Shown one piece after another: positions 9,573-18,175 of a stretch of 64,000 bases of DNA. Numbering within the stretch: the stretch's first letter is position 1; every line of letters begins with the position of its first letter. The position numbers and the translations under genes are program-made. The DNA is from Bryobacteraceae bacterium (lineage in GTDB: Bacteria; Acidobacteriota; Terriglobia; Bryobacterales; Bryobacteraceae), in the NCBI GenBank assembly GCA_041394945.1, contig JAWKHH010000005.1, forward strand, positions 496,001 to 560,000, written 5' to 3'. Under the pieces are notes generated by a model, which made no database searches, had not been told where the DNA came from, and saw nothing but the letters and a program-made list of their open reading frames with translations.

Positions 9573-10231
9573 TGAAACGCGTCCTCCTGCTTGCCGCCGC
9601 CGCGACGCTAGCGGCCTGGCAGAGCGGCTCCATCGTCTGGAACTTCGATAGCCTCACATCCATCGGCGGCCACAAGACAACCGTCGTCGGCGACCCCAAG
9701 GTGATCGACACGCCGCTTGGCAAGGCGGTGCTGTTCGATGGCGAGGACGACGCGCTGTTTATTGAGAACCACCCGCTGGCCGGGGCGGAGACCTTCACGC
9801 TCGAGGCGATCTTTCGTCCCGATGGCGGCCAGCACGAACAGCGCTGGTTCCACCTGAGCGAACTGGACCCGGCGACAGGCAAGGATACGGATAACCGGAT
9901 GCTATTCGAGATCCGCGTCGTCGGCAGCCAGTGGTATCTCGATAGCTTCAACCAGTCCGGCGCCGAGGGCAAGGCGTTGATGAACCGCGAGGCGCTGCAT
10001 CCGCTGGGCCGGTTTCATCACGCCGCCTCGGTGTACGACGGAACCGAGTTCCGGAATTATGTCAACGGCAAGCTCGAAGGCTCGGCGAAGATCCACCTCG
10101 CGCCGCACGCCGGCGGGCACACATCGGCGGGCGTCCGCATCAACAAGGTGCACTTCTTCAAGGGCGCGATTCACAAGGCACGCTTCACGCCGCGCGCGCT
10201 CGGGCCCGAAGAGTTTCTCAAAGTCCGCTAA
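9572..10231 (+). CDS. secreted LamG/concanavalin-like protein
   Basis: A 219-residue protein with an N-terminal signal peptide (MKRVLLLAAAATLAAW). It is followed by one LamG-like jelly-roll domain: KAVLFDGEDDALFIENHPLAG, TFTLEAIFRPDGG, FHHAASVYDGTEFRNYVNG and GALHKARFTPRALGPEEF-like end. LamG modules bind glycans or act as stand-alone beta-sandwiches; there are no catalytic residues I can point to. It lies between the BNR protein and a CarboxypepD_reg protein, all on one strand, supporting a shared extracellular role. Confidence 0.8.
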   Translation: MKRVLLLAAAATLAAWQSGSIVWNFDSLTSIGGHKTTVVGDPKVIDTPLGKAVLFDGEDDALFIENHPLAGAETFTLEAIFRPDGGQHEQRWFHLSELDPATGKDTDNRMLFEIRVVGSQWYLDSFNQSGAEGKALMNREALHPLGRFHHAASVYDGTEFRNYVNGKLEGSAKIHLAPHAGGHTSAGVRINKVHFFKGAIHKARFTPRALGPEEFLKVR

Positions 10232-10295
10232 CACCCACGCCCTCCGGCAAGTGCGGTCTAATAAGACCTGGAAGCGCACTAACCGGGAGATAGCG

Positions 10296-11987
10296 ATGAC
10301 GAAGTATGTTGTCCTTGCCGTAACCCTCTGCGCGGCTGTGCCCGCCCAGCAAACCCCCAACCCTCAACCAGAGCAACGGCAGAAGACGGGAACCATCGAA
10401 GGGCGCGTCGTCGACGCCAAAACCGGTGCGCCCCTGCGACGCGCCAACGTGATGCTCCGGCCCTTCCTCTCCGGTTCCGCGAACACCGCCGGTGTGATGG
10501 CGGCGGCGAGTGAGGCGCCCTACGGAGCCACGACGGGCGAGGATGGCAAGTTCCGCATTTCCCTCGTCGATCCGGGCGCCTACCGCCTGACCGCGGACCG
10601 CCGCGGATACTCTGCCGCCGCCTACGGAGCCAGAGGCCGCTCGCCCATGGGGACCAGTCTCCGCGTCGACGCCGGCGCCCGGCTCCAGGGCATCGACGTC
10701 AAGTTGCTGCCGCAGGCTGTCATCGCCGGCCGCGTTGTCGACGAAGAGGGCGAGCCGATGGATCGCGTTCAGATTCAGGTTCTCGAACGCCGATTCATTC
10801 GCGGAAAGGCCCAGTGGGCGCCGGTTGGCTATGGAATTACGCTCGATACCGGCGACTACCGGGTGGCCGGGTTGAGGCCCGGACGGTACTGGGTCAGCGC
10901 TCTGCTCCGGACGCCAGCCTCGATGAGCCGGCCTCCGCGAAGAACGGACGGCGAGCCCGAGGAGTCGTATGTTTTCACTTACTATCCCGGGGCTGCTGGC
11001 ATGAACGAGGCGCACCCGGTGGAACTCGCCGCCGGACAGGAGATGGCCGGTGCGGATATCTCGATGCGGAAGTCGCGCGTGTATCGGATCCGCGGGAAGG
11101 TGCTCGGCGAAAACGTACGATTCTCTCGAGTGATGCTGACCCCGCGCGACAATTCGCAAATGCCCTACGGCGCGATTTCGTCGTTTGGCGGACCGATCAT
11201 GAAGCAAGATGGCGTCTTCGAGATCGGAGACGTCGCCCCTGGTTCCTACTATGTCGCCTACTCAGGACCGCGCAACACGGGCGGCCGCGTCCCGGTCGAG
11301 GTCGTCGACGGCGATGTTGACAACGTAGTCATCGCGCTCGCCAAGAATGGCAGCATGACCGGCGAATTGCGCGTCGAGAGCGGCTATGCCGGGCCCAAAC
11401 CGGACTTGTCGACAATTCGTGTTCAGTTGGCGCCCGTCGAGCCTGTGCCGTTCGGCTACTCCGGCGCTCAGGTTGCGGCCGATGGAACGTTCACCATCGA
11501 GAACGTTCTTCCCGGCAGTGTTCGTGTATCCACGGGCGGCCTACCCGACGGTTTCTGGGTCCGGGCCATCCGGTACGGTGACGCGGATGTTCTCAGCGAA
11601 CCACTGGAACTCACCGGCGAGGTTGCGGGCTCGCTCGAGATCCTGATCGCCCCTGGAACCGCGCGGATCGCCGGCGTTGTGCGAAACGACAAGCAGGAAC
11701 CTTTGGCCGGGGCGATGGTGACGATTGTTCCCGATCCCAATTCGGCCCACAGGCAGGATCTTCGCCGCACGGTCAACGCGGATCAGGACGGGCGCTTCTC
11801 GCTCGCCGGCGTTGCACCGGGCAAGTACCAGCTCTTCGCCTGGGAGGAAGTCGATTCAGAGCGGCTCCCCGACCCCGAGTTTTTGACGCGCTTCGAGAGC
11901 AACGCGAAGAAGATCGAGTTGAAGCGCGAGGCGCAAGAGCAGGTGACCCTCGACGCGATCTCCGCCGAAGACGCCGCCGTGCCGTAG
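10296..11987 (+). CDS. secreted multi-domain carboxypeptidase-regulatory-like protein
   Basis: A 563-residue exported protein. The start chosen is ATG 10296, because it gives a signal peptide (MTKYVVLAVTLCAAVPAQQ) and has GGGAG a few bases upstream; the open frame extends further but without such features. It contains at least three CarboxypepD_reg/Cna-B-like modules: IEGRVVDAKTGAPLRRANV (about residue 35), IAGRVVDEEGEPMDRVQI (about 150) and IAGVVRNDKQEPLAGAMV (about 455). Each module is followed by sequence of the DGKFRISLVDPGAYRLTA type. It is common in Solibacteres as a surface or periplasmic protein of unknown role. Confidence 0.82.
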   Translation: MTKYVVLAVTLCAAVPAQQTPNPQPEQRQKTGTIEGRVVDAKTGAPLRRANVMLRPFLSGSANTAGVMAAASEAPYGATTGEDGKFRISLVDPGAYRLTADRRGYSAAAYGARGRSPMGTSLRVDAGARLQGIDVKLLPQAVIAGRVVDEEGEPMDRVQIQVLERRFIRGKAQWAPVGYGITLDTGDYRVAGLRPGRYWVSALLRTPASMSRPPRRTDGEPEESYVFTYYPGAAGMNEAHPVELAAGQEMAGADISMRKSRVYRIRGKVLGENVRFSRVMLTPRDNSQMPYGAISSFGGPIMKQDGVFEIGDVAPGSYYVAYSGPRNTGGRVPVEVVDGDVDNVVIALAKNGSMTGELRVESGYAGPKPDLSTIRVQLAPVEPVPFGYSGAQVAADGTFTIENVLPGSVRVSTGGLPDGFWVRAIRYGDADVLSEPLELTGEVAGSLEILIAPGTARIAGVVRNDKQEPLAGAMVTIVPDPNSAHRQDLRRTVNADQDGRFSLAGVAPGKYQLFAWEEVDSERLPDPEFLTRFESNAKKIELKREAQEQVTLDAISAEDAAVP

Positions 11988-11993
11988 GCGCGT

Positions 11994-14900
11994 CTACGGG
12001 CGCCGCGAGCGCTCCAGGATCTCATCGTCGGTGGGCGTGCGGTTGTTCGGGTGCCAGCTCAGGCACATCGGGGATTGCACCTTCACCGGCTCACGCAAAC
12101 TCGGCGACGCCACGTAGAACTGTCCCGGCTTCAGGCGCCCCGGCTGCAGGCTCCGCATCCCGCGCTGGACCATCGCTTCTTCGATGTACCGGATGACCTG
12201 CGGCTGGTTGGCCGCGCCGAACAACTGAGTCGCGAACTGCGCCGTCGCGTTGTAATCGAGGTCCATCGGGTTCTGCGTCGCCAGCACGAGCCCCAGCCCG
12301 TACTTGCGGGCCTGCTGCGAAAGCAGCAGCAGCGCGGCCTTTGATTCGGCCGACCGCCGGCTGGGTAGAAACGGCGCTGCTTCGTCCAGCACCAGCAGAC
12401 CACGGATGCCATCCTTCGCCGGATTGCGCCGGATCCAACTGAACAGCGCCGATGCCAGCCGCCCGATAAATGTGGCCTGAGCGGAAAGGTCGTTCATTGC
12501 GAAGAGGCTGATCACGGAAACCGTGGCACCGCCATTGTCGGCGCCGAACAGAACCGCCGGGTCCAGCGGTTCGCCTCCGGGAGCCAGCAGCGGGTCCTGG
12601 AGCATCACTGCGCGAAGGCGGTCGCCCATCTCGGCGGCGATCTTCTCCTCTTTCTGGATTCCGGTGCGGGCGTCGCCCGGCAGCTCGCTCAGGATCTCCA
12701 CCAGACCTGCGAGCTGGTGCCCCTCTTTGCGCCCGAACCACGTCATGGCTGCCTTCAGGATCGCCCGTGGCACGGTCTTGTCCCGCGCCTTGATCACGAG
12801 TTCCGCCAACCCGTCGGTGGCCAGTTCCACTGCCGTATCGAACTCGATCGGATCGTCGAACTGTCCGCGGAAGTCGGGGATGGGCGAGAGCGACATCGGA
12901 CGTCCGTCTTTGCGGCCCGGCGTCCAAAGGCGCTTCGCCACTTCGTTCTCGTACCGTCGCGCCCGTGCCGCGTCGCCATCGAACCAGCCCTCGGGCGCTG
13001 CCGGCCACGGGTCGAGCAGATAGGACATATCCCGGGCGCTATCGATCACGATGGACGAAACGCTGGCCAGCGCCGCCTCTTCCACCAGTCGCTTCAGCAG
13101 CACCGTCTTCCCGCTGCCCGAACCCGCGCGCGCCACCACGTGCCGGGTCAAATCTGTCCTCGGGAAAGCGACGATTTGGCTGGGCGTTCCATTGCGCATG
13201 CCCACCAGCACCGATGTTCCGTTCAACGGAGAAGCAACGGGCACTCGAGGGATGGGCGGCGGCGGATTCAGCGCCACCGGCTTCGGCGCGGCCGGCGGGG
13301 GAGTGACCGGCTTCGGCGCAGGCGTCGCCGGAACCGCCGCCAAGCCGGCCGCCGCCGCCATGGTCCGCACCGGCGCCTCGCCCGCCGGCGATTCGAACCA
13401 CGAGCCGCACGTCTCCCGGAAGAACGCCGTTTTGCCGAGCGGCCGCGCGTGACGCAACCAGCTTTCAAACCGTTCCGGGCTTTCCTTCTCCAGCCGGCGC
13501 ACGGCGTCGAACGCCGCCAGGTCTTCCGGCGCGATCGCCAGGATTCGCCCCCGAGCGCGCAGGAATTCCGATACCATCTGCTCCGTCTTCGCTCCTCGCG
13601 GGGTCGATGTCTGCCGGAGCAGCGTCAGGGAACGGCCAGGCAGCCCTTCCGAGATGCCCGCCATCGTCATCGCCGCCGTCAGCCGCACCTGGAATGACCG
13701 GTAGTGCGACTTGCTTAGCACCCGCATGCACACATGCTCCTCGCGGTCGGACTCGGCGCGGAAGATGCGCCGCATCCTCACGTGGAGACTCTCGTAGCTG
13801 CGCGTTTCGTGGAATTCGTGGTCGAGCTGGTAGTCGATGTTGTCCTCGAGCGGGAGCTCGCGCAGGAAGATCGCGCACACCTCGGCGAGTTCGTCGCCAA
13901 ACCGGTCTTCGTTCTCCTCGGCCATCATCCAGGCGATGTCCGGCGAGGCGCGCAGTTCTTCGTAGCGGGCCGCGAGGCTGGTTTCGACAACGGCTGCCGG
14001 AGGCGCCGCGCCGCCGCCGCACGAGGTCAACTCCGTCACCTCCCCGGTGTCCAGGCACTGCTGCCGATGGCGCTCGCAGCGATTCAGAATCTCCCGCGGC
14101 GTCCAGCCGGCCGGCACGCTCGCGAAGAATTCCGCGCGAAACGGCCAGGATGGATACGGCGGCGCAAAGCCGCTCTGGCGGTAGGCGCGCGCCAGCCGCG
14201 ATTGGACCATCGCGGTTGCCTGTTCCATGCGCGGTGGCGGCAGCGTCGCCGGGTCCGCGAACCGGTCCACCGCTGAGGAAAGTGCCCAGTTCCTCAGGTT
14301 CACCCAACTGCTCTCGAGAATCGAAAGCACCGGCAGCGTCTGCTCGAGTTGGTCGTGAAGACTCATCAGCCCGTTGGCCAATCCGTTAATCACCGCGATC
14401 GCTTCGTGCTGCCGCTCGGCGCGCTGGGCATCGGCCGCCACTTGATGATGCTCGGCGATGATCGGATCCATCTGGTCGAAGGCGAGCACCGTCGGGCCGT
14501 TGTTGGCCAGGATCAAGGCCAGGTCCGTCACCACTGTCCGCGCCGAATTCGGCCCTTCGAGCCCCACTTCCTTGATCTCCGGCAACGGGTCGAGCGTCTG
14601 TCCCTGCAGAAATGCATACGCAAGATCGCCCAACTCGGGCTGGTCCGAGTAGAGATAGAACAACGCGCGAATCGTCCGGTGGCGGCTCGCGAGTTTCCTG
14701 AGTCCGCGCCTCCCAAGCCAGCCTGCCACATCGCCGGCCAACTGCACGAGGTGGCCGGCATCCAGGCCGCGAATCTGCGGCAGGATGCTCGCGGCCGCCG
14801 TCGACCCGGTCAGCCGGATCAACCCGCCCAGAATCGTTTCGATCTGCCGCGCTGGCTGCCCGGATTCGTCGATGTACTCCTGCTGCAGGCTCTGCAGATA

Positions 14901-15206
14901 CTGGAGTGTCAGCGTCTGCCAGAAGTCACGGATGTCCGTGCAATCGATCAGCACGAAGTGCGCGCCGGCCCGCATCGCCCGCCGCCGTATCTGCCCGAGC
15001 GTGTGCGTCTTGCCGCTTCCCGCGGCTCCCGTCACAATCAGCCCTCGCTGATTCTCCTTGCTATCGATCAGCCGCTCCAATGCGTCGTCGAACCGTGTCA
15101 TCAACGGCTTGTGAAACTCGTGCCCCGAGGCTTCATCGGCCGTCCATACTTCTTTCAGGCGGCGCACGCTGTGGAAGTTCGCGCGGCGAAACGCGTCCAG
15201 GCTCAT
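11994..15206 (-). CDS. AAA/STAND-like ATPase fused to HerA-type ATPase
   Basis: 1070 residues from the ATG at 15206, which overlaps the stop of the upstream gene (ATGA). The long upstream open frame is a shadow. The N-terminal half is an AAA/STAND-like NTPase: Walker A GAAGSGKT at residues 60-67 and Walker B TVLAFDQMD near 239-247, followed by a helical region to about residue 620. A Pro/Ala-rich linker (about 625-660) joins it to a HerA/DUF87-like ATPase: LVGMRNGT, GSGSGKT at 695-701, LLVLDEAAPF at 937-946 and VLATQNPMD near 975-982. HerA proteins are hexameric translocases that partner with nucleases in DNA-end processing and in several phage-defence systems. Here the partner is probably the nuclease encoded two genes upstream. 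Two NTPase engines in one chain is unusual. Confidence 0.85.
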   Translation of the reverse strand: MSLDAFRRANFHSVRRLKEVWTADEASGHEFHKPLMTRFDDALERLIDSKENQRGLIVTGAAGSGKTHTLGQIRRRAMRAGAHFVLIDCTDIRDFWQTLTLQYLQSLQQEYIDESGQPARQIETILGGLIRLTGSTAAASILPQIRGLDAGHLVQLAGDVAGWLGRRGLRKLASRHRTIRALFYLYSDQPELGDLAYAFLQGQTLDPLPEIKEVGLEGPNSARTVVTDLALILANNGPTVLAFDQMDPIIAEHHQVAADAQRAERQHEAIAVINGLANGLMSLHDQLEQTLPVLSILESSWVNLRNWALSSAVDRFADPATLPPPRMEQATAMVQSRLARAYRQSGFAPPYPSWPFRAEFFASVPAGWTPREILNRCERHRQQCLDTGEVTELTSCGGGAAPPAAVVETSLAARYEELRASPDIAWMMAEENEDRFGDELAEVCAIFLRELPLEDNIDYQLDHEFHETRSYESLHVRMRRIFRAESDREEHVCMRVLSKSHYRSFQVRLTAAMTMAGISEGLPGRSLTLLRQTSTPRGAKTEQMVSEFLRARGRILAIAPEDLAAFDAVRRLEKESPERFESWLRHARPLGKTAFFRETCGSWFESPAGEAPVRTMAAAAGLAAVPATPAPKPVTPPPAAPKPVALNPPPPIPRVPVASPLNGTSVLVGMRNGTPSQIVAFPRTDLTRHVVARAGSGSGKTVLLKRLVEEAALASVSSIVIDSARDMSYLLDPWPAAPEGWFDGDAARARRYENEVAKRLWTPGRKDGRPMSLSPIPDFRGQFDDPIEFDTAVELATDGLAELVIKARDKTVPRAILKAAMTWFGRKEGHQLAGLVEILSELPGDARTGIQKEEKIAAEMGDRLRAVMLQDPLLAPGGEPLDPAVLFGADNGGATVSVISLFAMNDLSAQATFIGRLASALFSWIRRNPAKDGIRGLLVLDEAAPFLPSRRSAESKAALLLLSQQARKYGLGLVLATQNPMDLDYNATAQFATQLFGAANQPQVIRYIEEAMVQRGMRSLQPGRLKPGQFYVASPSLREPVKVQSPMCLSWHPNNRTPTDDEILERSRRP

Positions 15207-15859
15207 GACGTCGCCTCGCGGTGCAGATACACAAGATCGCGGCGGCGGTCGCCCAGCATGAGCGCGGCGGCATCGTCGCTCGCGTCGCGGTCCATCGGAT
15301 CGTCGTTGGCGTAAAGCACCAGTTGCCCGGACTGCTGCATCCCGAGCAGCGCTTCGTCCTGATCCTGTCGGCTCCACGGATCCAGCCGAGGGCGCAGGTC
15401 CCGCAGCCGCACGCGGACTTCGTACTGCCCGCCGGTCAGGTCGAGGCACGCCTGCCGTACCCGCTCCCACCGGTCCAGTTCCGCCACCATGGGCTCCGGC
15501 TCGGGCTCCGGCTCGGCCGGGCGCGGTTGCAGGATCTCGGCAAGCCGTGTGCCCGTGGTCTGCATGTACGCGTGGAGCTTGAAGCGAAGCCCGTCGAGCA
15601 CCGTTCGCACCGGCGTCTTCGTCCGCGCCGCTGCCTCGTCTCCCAGGTGCGCTTCCACCCATCCCCACGTCGCATCGTTCGCGCTGAGGTACACCGCGTT
15701 CCCCTTCTTGCGATGAGCCAGCAGCCCGCGGTTCAGAATGGTTTCCGCGATCACCGGATTCTGGACCTTCACTCCGGCCGCGGACTTCGTGAACTCTCCG
15801 CCGTTGATAACCGCATGGTAGAGCAGTAACTTGAGTTCGAAACTCAGATCGTCATTCAT
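15203..15859 (-). CDS. small probable winged-helix adaptor of the nuclease/HerA operon
   Basis: 218 residues beginning MNDDLSFELKLLLYHAVINGG at ATG 15859; that ATG overlaps the stop of the upstream gene and its own stop overlaps the next start, both as ATGA. The first 75 residues look like a winged helix: helices LSFELKLLLYHAV and NPVIAETILNRG, then a beta-wing GLLAHRKKGNAVYLS. A long helix, an acidic Pro/Glu repeat (PAEPEPEPEP) and a C-terminal domain with VRVRLRDLRPRL follow. I do not recognise the family. Its place between a nuclease and an ATPase suggests a DNA-binding, specificity or assembly subunit. Confidence 0.8.
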   Translation of the reverse strand: MNDDLSFELKLLLYHAVINGGEFTKSAAGVKVQNPVIAETILNRGLLAHRKKGNAVYLSANDATWGWVEAHLGDEAAARTKTPVRTVLDGLRFKLHAYMQTTGTRLAEILQPRPAEPEPEPEPMVAELDRWERVRQACLDLTGGQYEVRVRLRDLRPRLDPWSRQDQDEALLGMQQSGQLVLYANDDPMDRDASDDAAALMLGDRRRDLVYLHREATS

Positions 15860-16680
15860 TTCCGTTGTTGTCTCCTCGTCTCCACGACCCTGCGCACCTT
15901 TCTCACCGCCAGCGCGCAATCCGACATCACTTCCTCATAGAGCAACCGCACCGTAAGATAGCCGGTGACGAGCGTTTCATAGTCGCGCTGCCGGTCCGCG
16001 CCGAACTGCCGCGGACCGCCGTGGGTGTAGTAGGTATCGATCTCCACGATCACCTTGCCCTCCCGCCACACCAAGTCGCAGCAATGCGCGGTTTGAAACA
16101 TGGTCATCACTCGAACATTCGGCTGGAATAGCCCGTGCAGTTCCGCGTCCTGGTCCAGGGCGTACCATAGCTTCTCTTCCGCCAGGCTGCGGAAATCTCG
16201 GGCTTCGCGCGGCGGCGCGGGCGGCCCGGGCACGAGGATTAATACCTCCCCGCCGGATGCCCGCGCGAACCATTCGGCCACGATTTCCACGGAACGCCAT
16301 CCCTCGCCGGCGGCGCAAACGCCCAATGCCAAGCGGCATTCCCGCGGCTGCAACCATTGGATGAGCCGCTGGACCGTCAGTTCGCGCGCGAATCCGCCAG
16401 GAATGGGAGGTTCGCGGGCGGCCAGCAACTCCTTTGCGGCACGAGTCCACGCATCGGGTGTCCGCGCCGTATCCGGCTTGCACTCGCGGAGCGCCGCCGC
16501 GCCAAGCGCCATCAACATCTCGTCAATCGCGTCGCTAACTGGCGGTGTTTGCGGCCAGAGAAGTCCTAACCAGCCGCGGCGGGCGTGGGCATGAATGGCG
16601 GCTGGGACGTCCTCCACTCGCACTAACCCGGGAACGCCGGGTTGGGTTTCTCGGGCCACGGGAAAGTCCCCGTGAGTCAT
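15856..16680 (-). CDS. DUF559/Vsr-like PD-(D/E)XK nuclease
   Basis: 274 residues. The last 110 residues match the DUF559 (Vsr-like) endonuclease pattern: SLAEEKLWYAL, then CDLVWREGKVIVEID (Asp202, Glu213, Asp215), then HGGPRQFGADRQRDYETL and a strand RLLYEEV. This is the usual order in small PD-(D/E)XK nucleases that resemble very-short-patch-repair enzymes, although the common ExK position reads E-I-D here. The first 160 residues are unrecognised; they contain a short hydrophobic strand (GGEVLILVPGPP) and may be a second domain. It is the first gene of a three-gene operon, and its stop overlaps the next start by 4 nt. The nuclease assignment is by motif only. Confidence 0.75.
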   Translation of the reverse strand: MTHGDFPVARETQPGVPGLVRVEDVPAAIHAHARRGWLGLLWPQTPPVSDAIDEMLMALGAAALRECKPDTARTPDAWTRAAKELLAAREPPIPGGFARELTVQRLIQWLQPRECRLALGVCAAGEGWRSVEIVAEWFARASGGEVLILVPGPPAPPREARDFRSLAEEKLWYALDQDAELHGLFQPNVRVMTMFQTAHCCDLVWREGKVIVEIDTYYTHGGPRQFGADRQRDYETLVTGYLTVRLLYEEVMSDCALAVRKVRRVVETRRQQRK

Positions 16681-16697
16681 GAGATAAGATAACCCTA

Positions 16698-16726
16698 ATT
16701 ATAATCCCATTCCCCGCCGGCGTTCA
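16698..16726 (-). promoter_or_regulatory. sigma70-like promoter of the nuclease/HerA operon
   Basis: On the minus strand a perfect TATAAT (16703-16698) is preceded by TGAACG (16726-16721) with a 17-nt spacer. It reads straight into the nuclease gene, whose ATG lies 17 nt after the -10 box, leaving a leader of about 10 nt without a Shine-Dalgarno sequence. The local sequence is much more AT-rich than its surroundings. Confidence 0.6.
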
Positions 16727-16816
16727 TGGCGTTAAGTTCACCCGGCCGGGCATGGAAACAGGGATCGAGGGGCAGGTCGAAGCCGGCGGCGCCCCGCGCG
16801 ATCGGCTCTCAGTGCG

Positions 16817-17014
16817 TCAACTCGCCCGCGGACGGAGAATTCGCGCGGGTAGGAAGAGGATCGCCTTCAGCAGCTCGAAGACTCCCTCCACCGCGATGCC
16901 GACGATTCGGAACGGGAGGAGAAGGAGCCACACGAACGGATAGGCGATCAGCGCCAGCAGCGCCAACGGCCAGCAAAGAATGAACAGCAGGCACCAGAGA
17001 AGAAACTTGATCAC
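16817..17014 (-). CDS. small hydrophobic membrane protein
   Basis: 65 residues, from a GTG at 17014 with a purine-rich GGAAGGGAGGG about 10 nt upstream. Almost the whole chain is hydrophobic: two segments, FLLWCLLFILCWPLALLALI and YPFVWLLLLPFRIVGIAV, then an amphipathic tail ending in Arg. It has the look of small conserved membrane proteins of unknown role. It lies between the tRNA-Ser gene and the promoter of the nuclease operon. The function is unknown. Confidence 0.65.
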   Translation of the reverse strand: MIKFLLWCLLFILCWPLALLALIAYPFVWLLLLPFRIVGIAVEGVFELLKAILFLPARILRPRAS

Positions 17015-17096
17015 GTTCGAACGCCCTCCCTTCCAAAGTAGATGACGAAGGAATGGCCGCCGGAGTTCCGTGGAGGCTTCGGGAAATCACCGAGGA

Positions 17097-17186
17097 TGGC
17101 GGAGAGAGAGGGATTCGAACCCTCGATAGAGTTTCCCCTATACACGCTTTCCAAGCGTGCGCCTTCAACCACTCGGCCATCTCTCC
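17097..17186 (-). tRNA. tRNA-Ser (GGA anticodon), CCA encoded
   Basis: On the minus strand the gene begins GGAGAGATGGCCGAGTGG and has an anticodon arm with CTTGGAAAG, giving anticodon GGA (reads UCC/UCU serine codons). The long variable arm typical of tRNA-Ser follows, then the T-arm GGTTCGAATCC. The acceptor 3' strand TCTCTCC pairs with the 5' GGAGAGA, followed by a discriminator G and an encoded CCA. The total is 90 nt. Confidence 0.96.
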
Positions 17187-17250
17187 GTTAGGGTCGCAAA
17201 AACGCGCCCGATTCGGCGCGCTTCTGTAACAGTTTACCGCGACTGCCGCC

Positions 17251-18135
17251 TCACGCGAATGGCCACACCCGCTCGGCCGTCCGGCCGAGGATCCACGGCT
17301 TCTCCTGCGCGCTGAAAACGTCGAGCTCGTCGCGATACAAGCGCACCGCCTGCTCGTAGCTGGCGTGGCGCAGGCTCACCGGCCAGTCCGTGCCCCACAT
17401 CAGCCGGTCGGCCCCGAATCCGTCGCGAAGCCGCTTGATCTGCGTCCACGTGTCGCGCCACGGGAACTCCTGTTTCGAAAGGCTCCAGGCGTGCGAGAGT
17501 TTCACGAAGACCTTCGGATAGCGCGCCAGCGCCAGGAGCTTGTCGAGTTCCGCCGGCTTGTCGATCGGCGAGTCGGCCATGTGATCGATCACCACCGTCA
17601 GATCGGGGAACTTCTCGATCAGCCGCGCCGCATCCGGCATCCGCGTCACCGGCGCCAGCAGCGTCATCGGCACTTTGAGTTCCGCGCACCGCTTCCACAG
17701 CGGCGGCATCAGCGGACCGCGAATCCAATCGCCCGCCGCCGACGCATTCGGCGACAGCCGCACTCCGCGGAAGCGCTGCTCGGTCACCAGCTTCGAAAGT
17801 TGATCCGGCGCGGAGGGATCTTCCGGGTCAACCCGCGCCACGCCGTGAAACATCTTCGGATAGCGCTTCAACACATCGGCCAGGTAGCCGTTGTCCCACC
17901 GGTAGTGGATCACCTGGATGATTACCGTCCGCTCCACTCCGTTGGCCTTCATCAATTCCAACAGCATCTCCGCGGACCGGTCTTCCTCCGGCGGATTCCG
18001 CGTTTCCTTCGCCCATGGAAATCGCGGGTCTCGCTTCCAGACGTGGACGTGCGAGTCGACGACGCGCGCGCCGGCGGCCGTCAACGGAAGGGCCGCCGCG
18101 CCGCCTAGCAGCGCACGGCGGGAGATCGATTGCAT
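17251..18135 (-). CDS. Tat-exported amidohydrolase (Amidohydro_2 family)
   Basis: 294 residues from ATG 18135, which gives a twin-arginine signal (SRRALLGGAAALPLTAAG); the longer open frame upstream is a shadow. The mature chain is a TIM-barrel metal-dependent hydrolase of the COG3618 type: VDSHVHVWKRD at the start, GVARVDPED, FRGVRLSPN, LTVVIDHMAD and RLMWGTDWPVSL near the end. These carry the HxH, His and Asp metal ligands. Relatives hydrolyse lactones and decarboxylate aromatic acids; the substrate here is unknown. It is exported to the periplasm if the Tat signal is functional. Confidence 0.88.
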   Translation of the reverse strand: MQSISRRALLGGAAALPLTAAGARVVDSHVHVWKRDPRFPWAKETRNPPEEDRSAEMLLELMKANGVERTVIIQVIHYRWDNGYLADVLKRYPKMFHGVARVDPEDPSAPDQLSKLVTEQRFRGVRLSPNASAAGDWIRGPLMPPLWKRCAELKVPMTLLAPVTRMPDAARLIEKFPDLTVVIDHMADSPIDKPAELDKLLALARYPKVFVKLSHAWSLSKQEFPWRDTWTQIKRLRDGFGADRLMWGTDWPVSLRHASYEQAVRLYRDELDVFSAQEKPWILGRTAERVWPFA

Positions 18136-18175
18136 GAACGAAATCGTATCAGGCCGCGCCCCGAACTGCAGCCGC

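Noticed and set aside
8077..9972. 631-residue minus-strand frame opposite the BNR and LamG-like genes
   Set aside because: Shadow frame; the plus-strand proteins have clear signal peptides and family motifs.
15207..15668. N-terminal extension of the HerA fusion protein by about 150 residues
   Set aside because: Arg/Gly/Ala-rich shadow of the upstream adaptor gene; the ATGA overlap at 15206 marks the true start.
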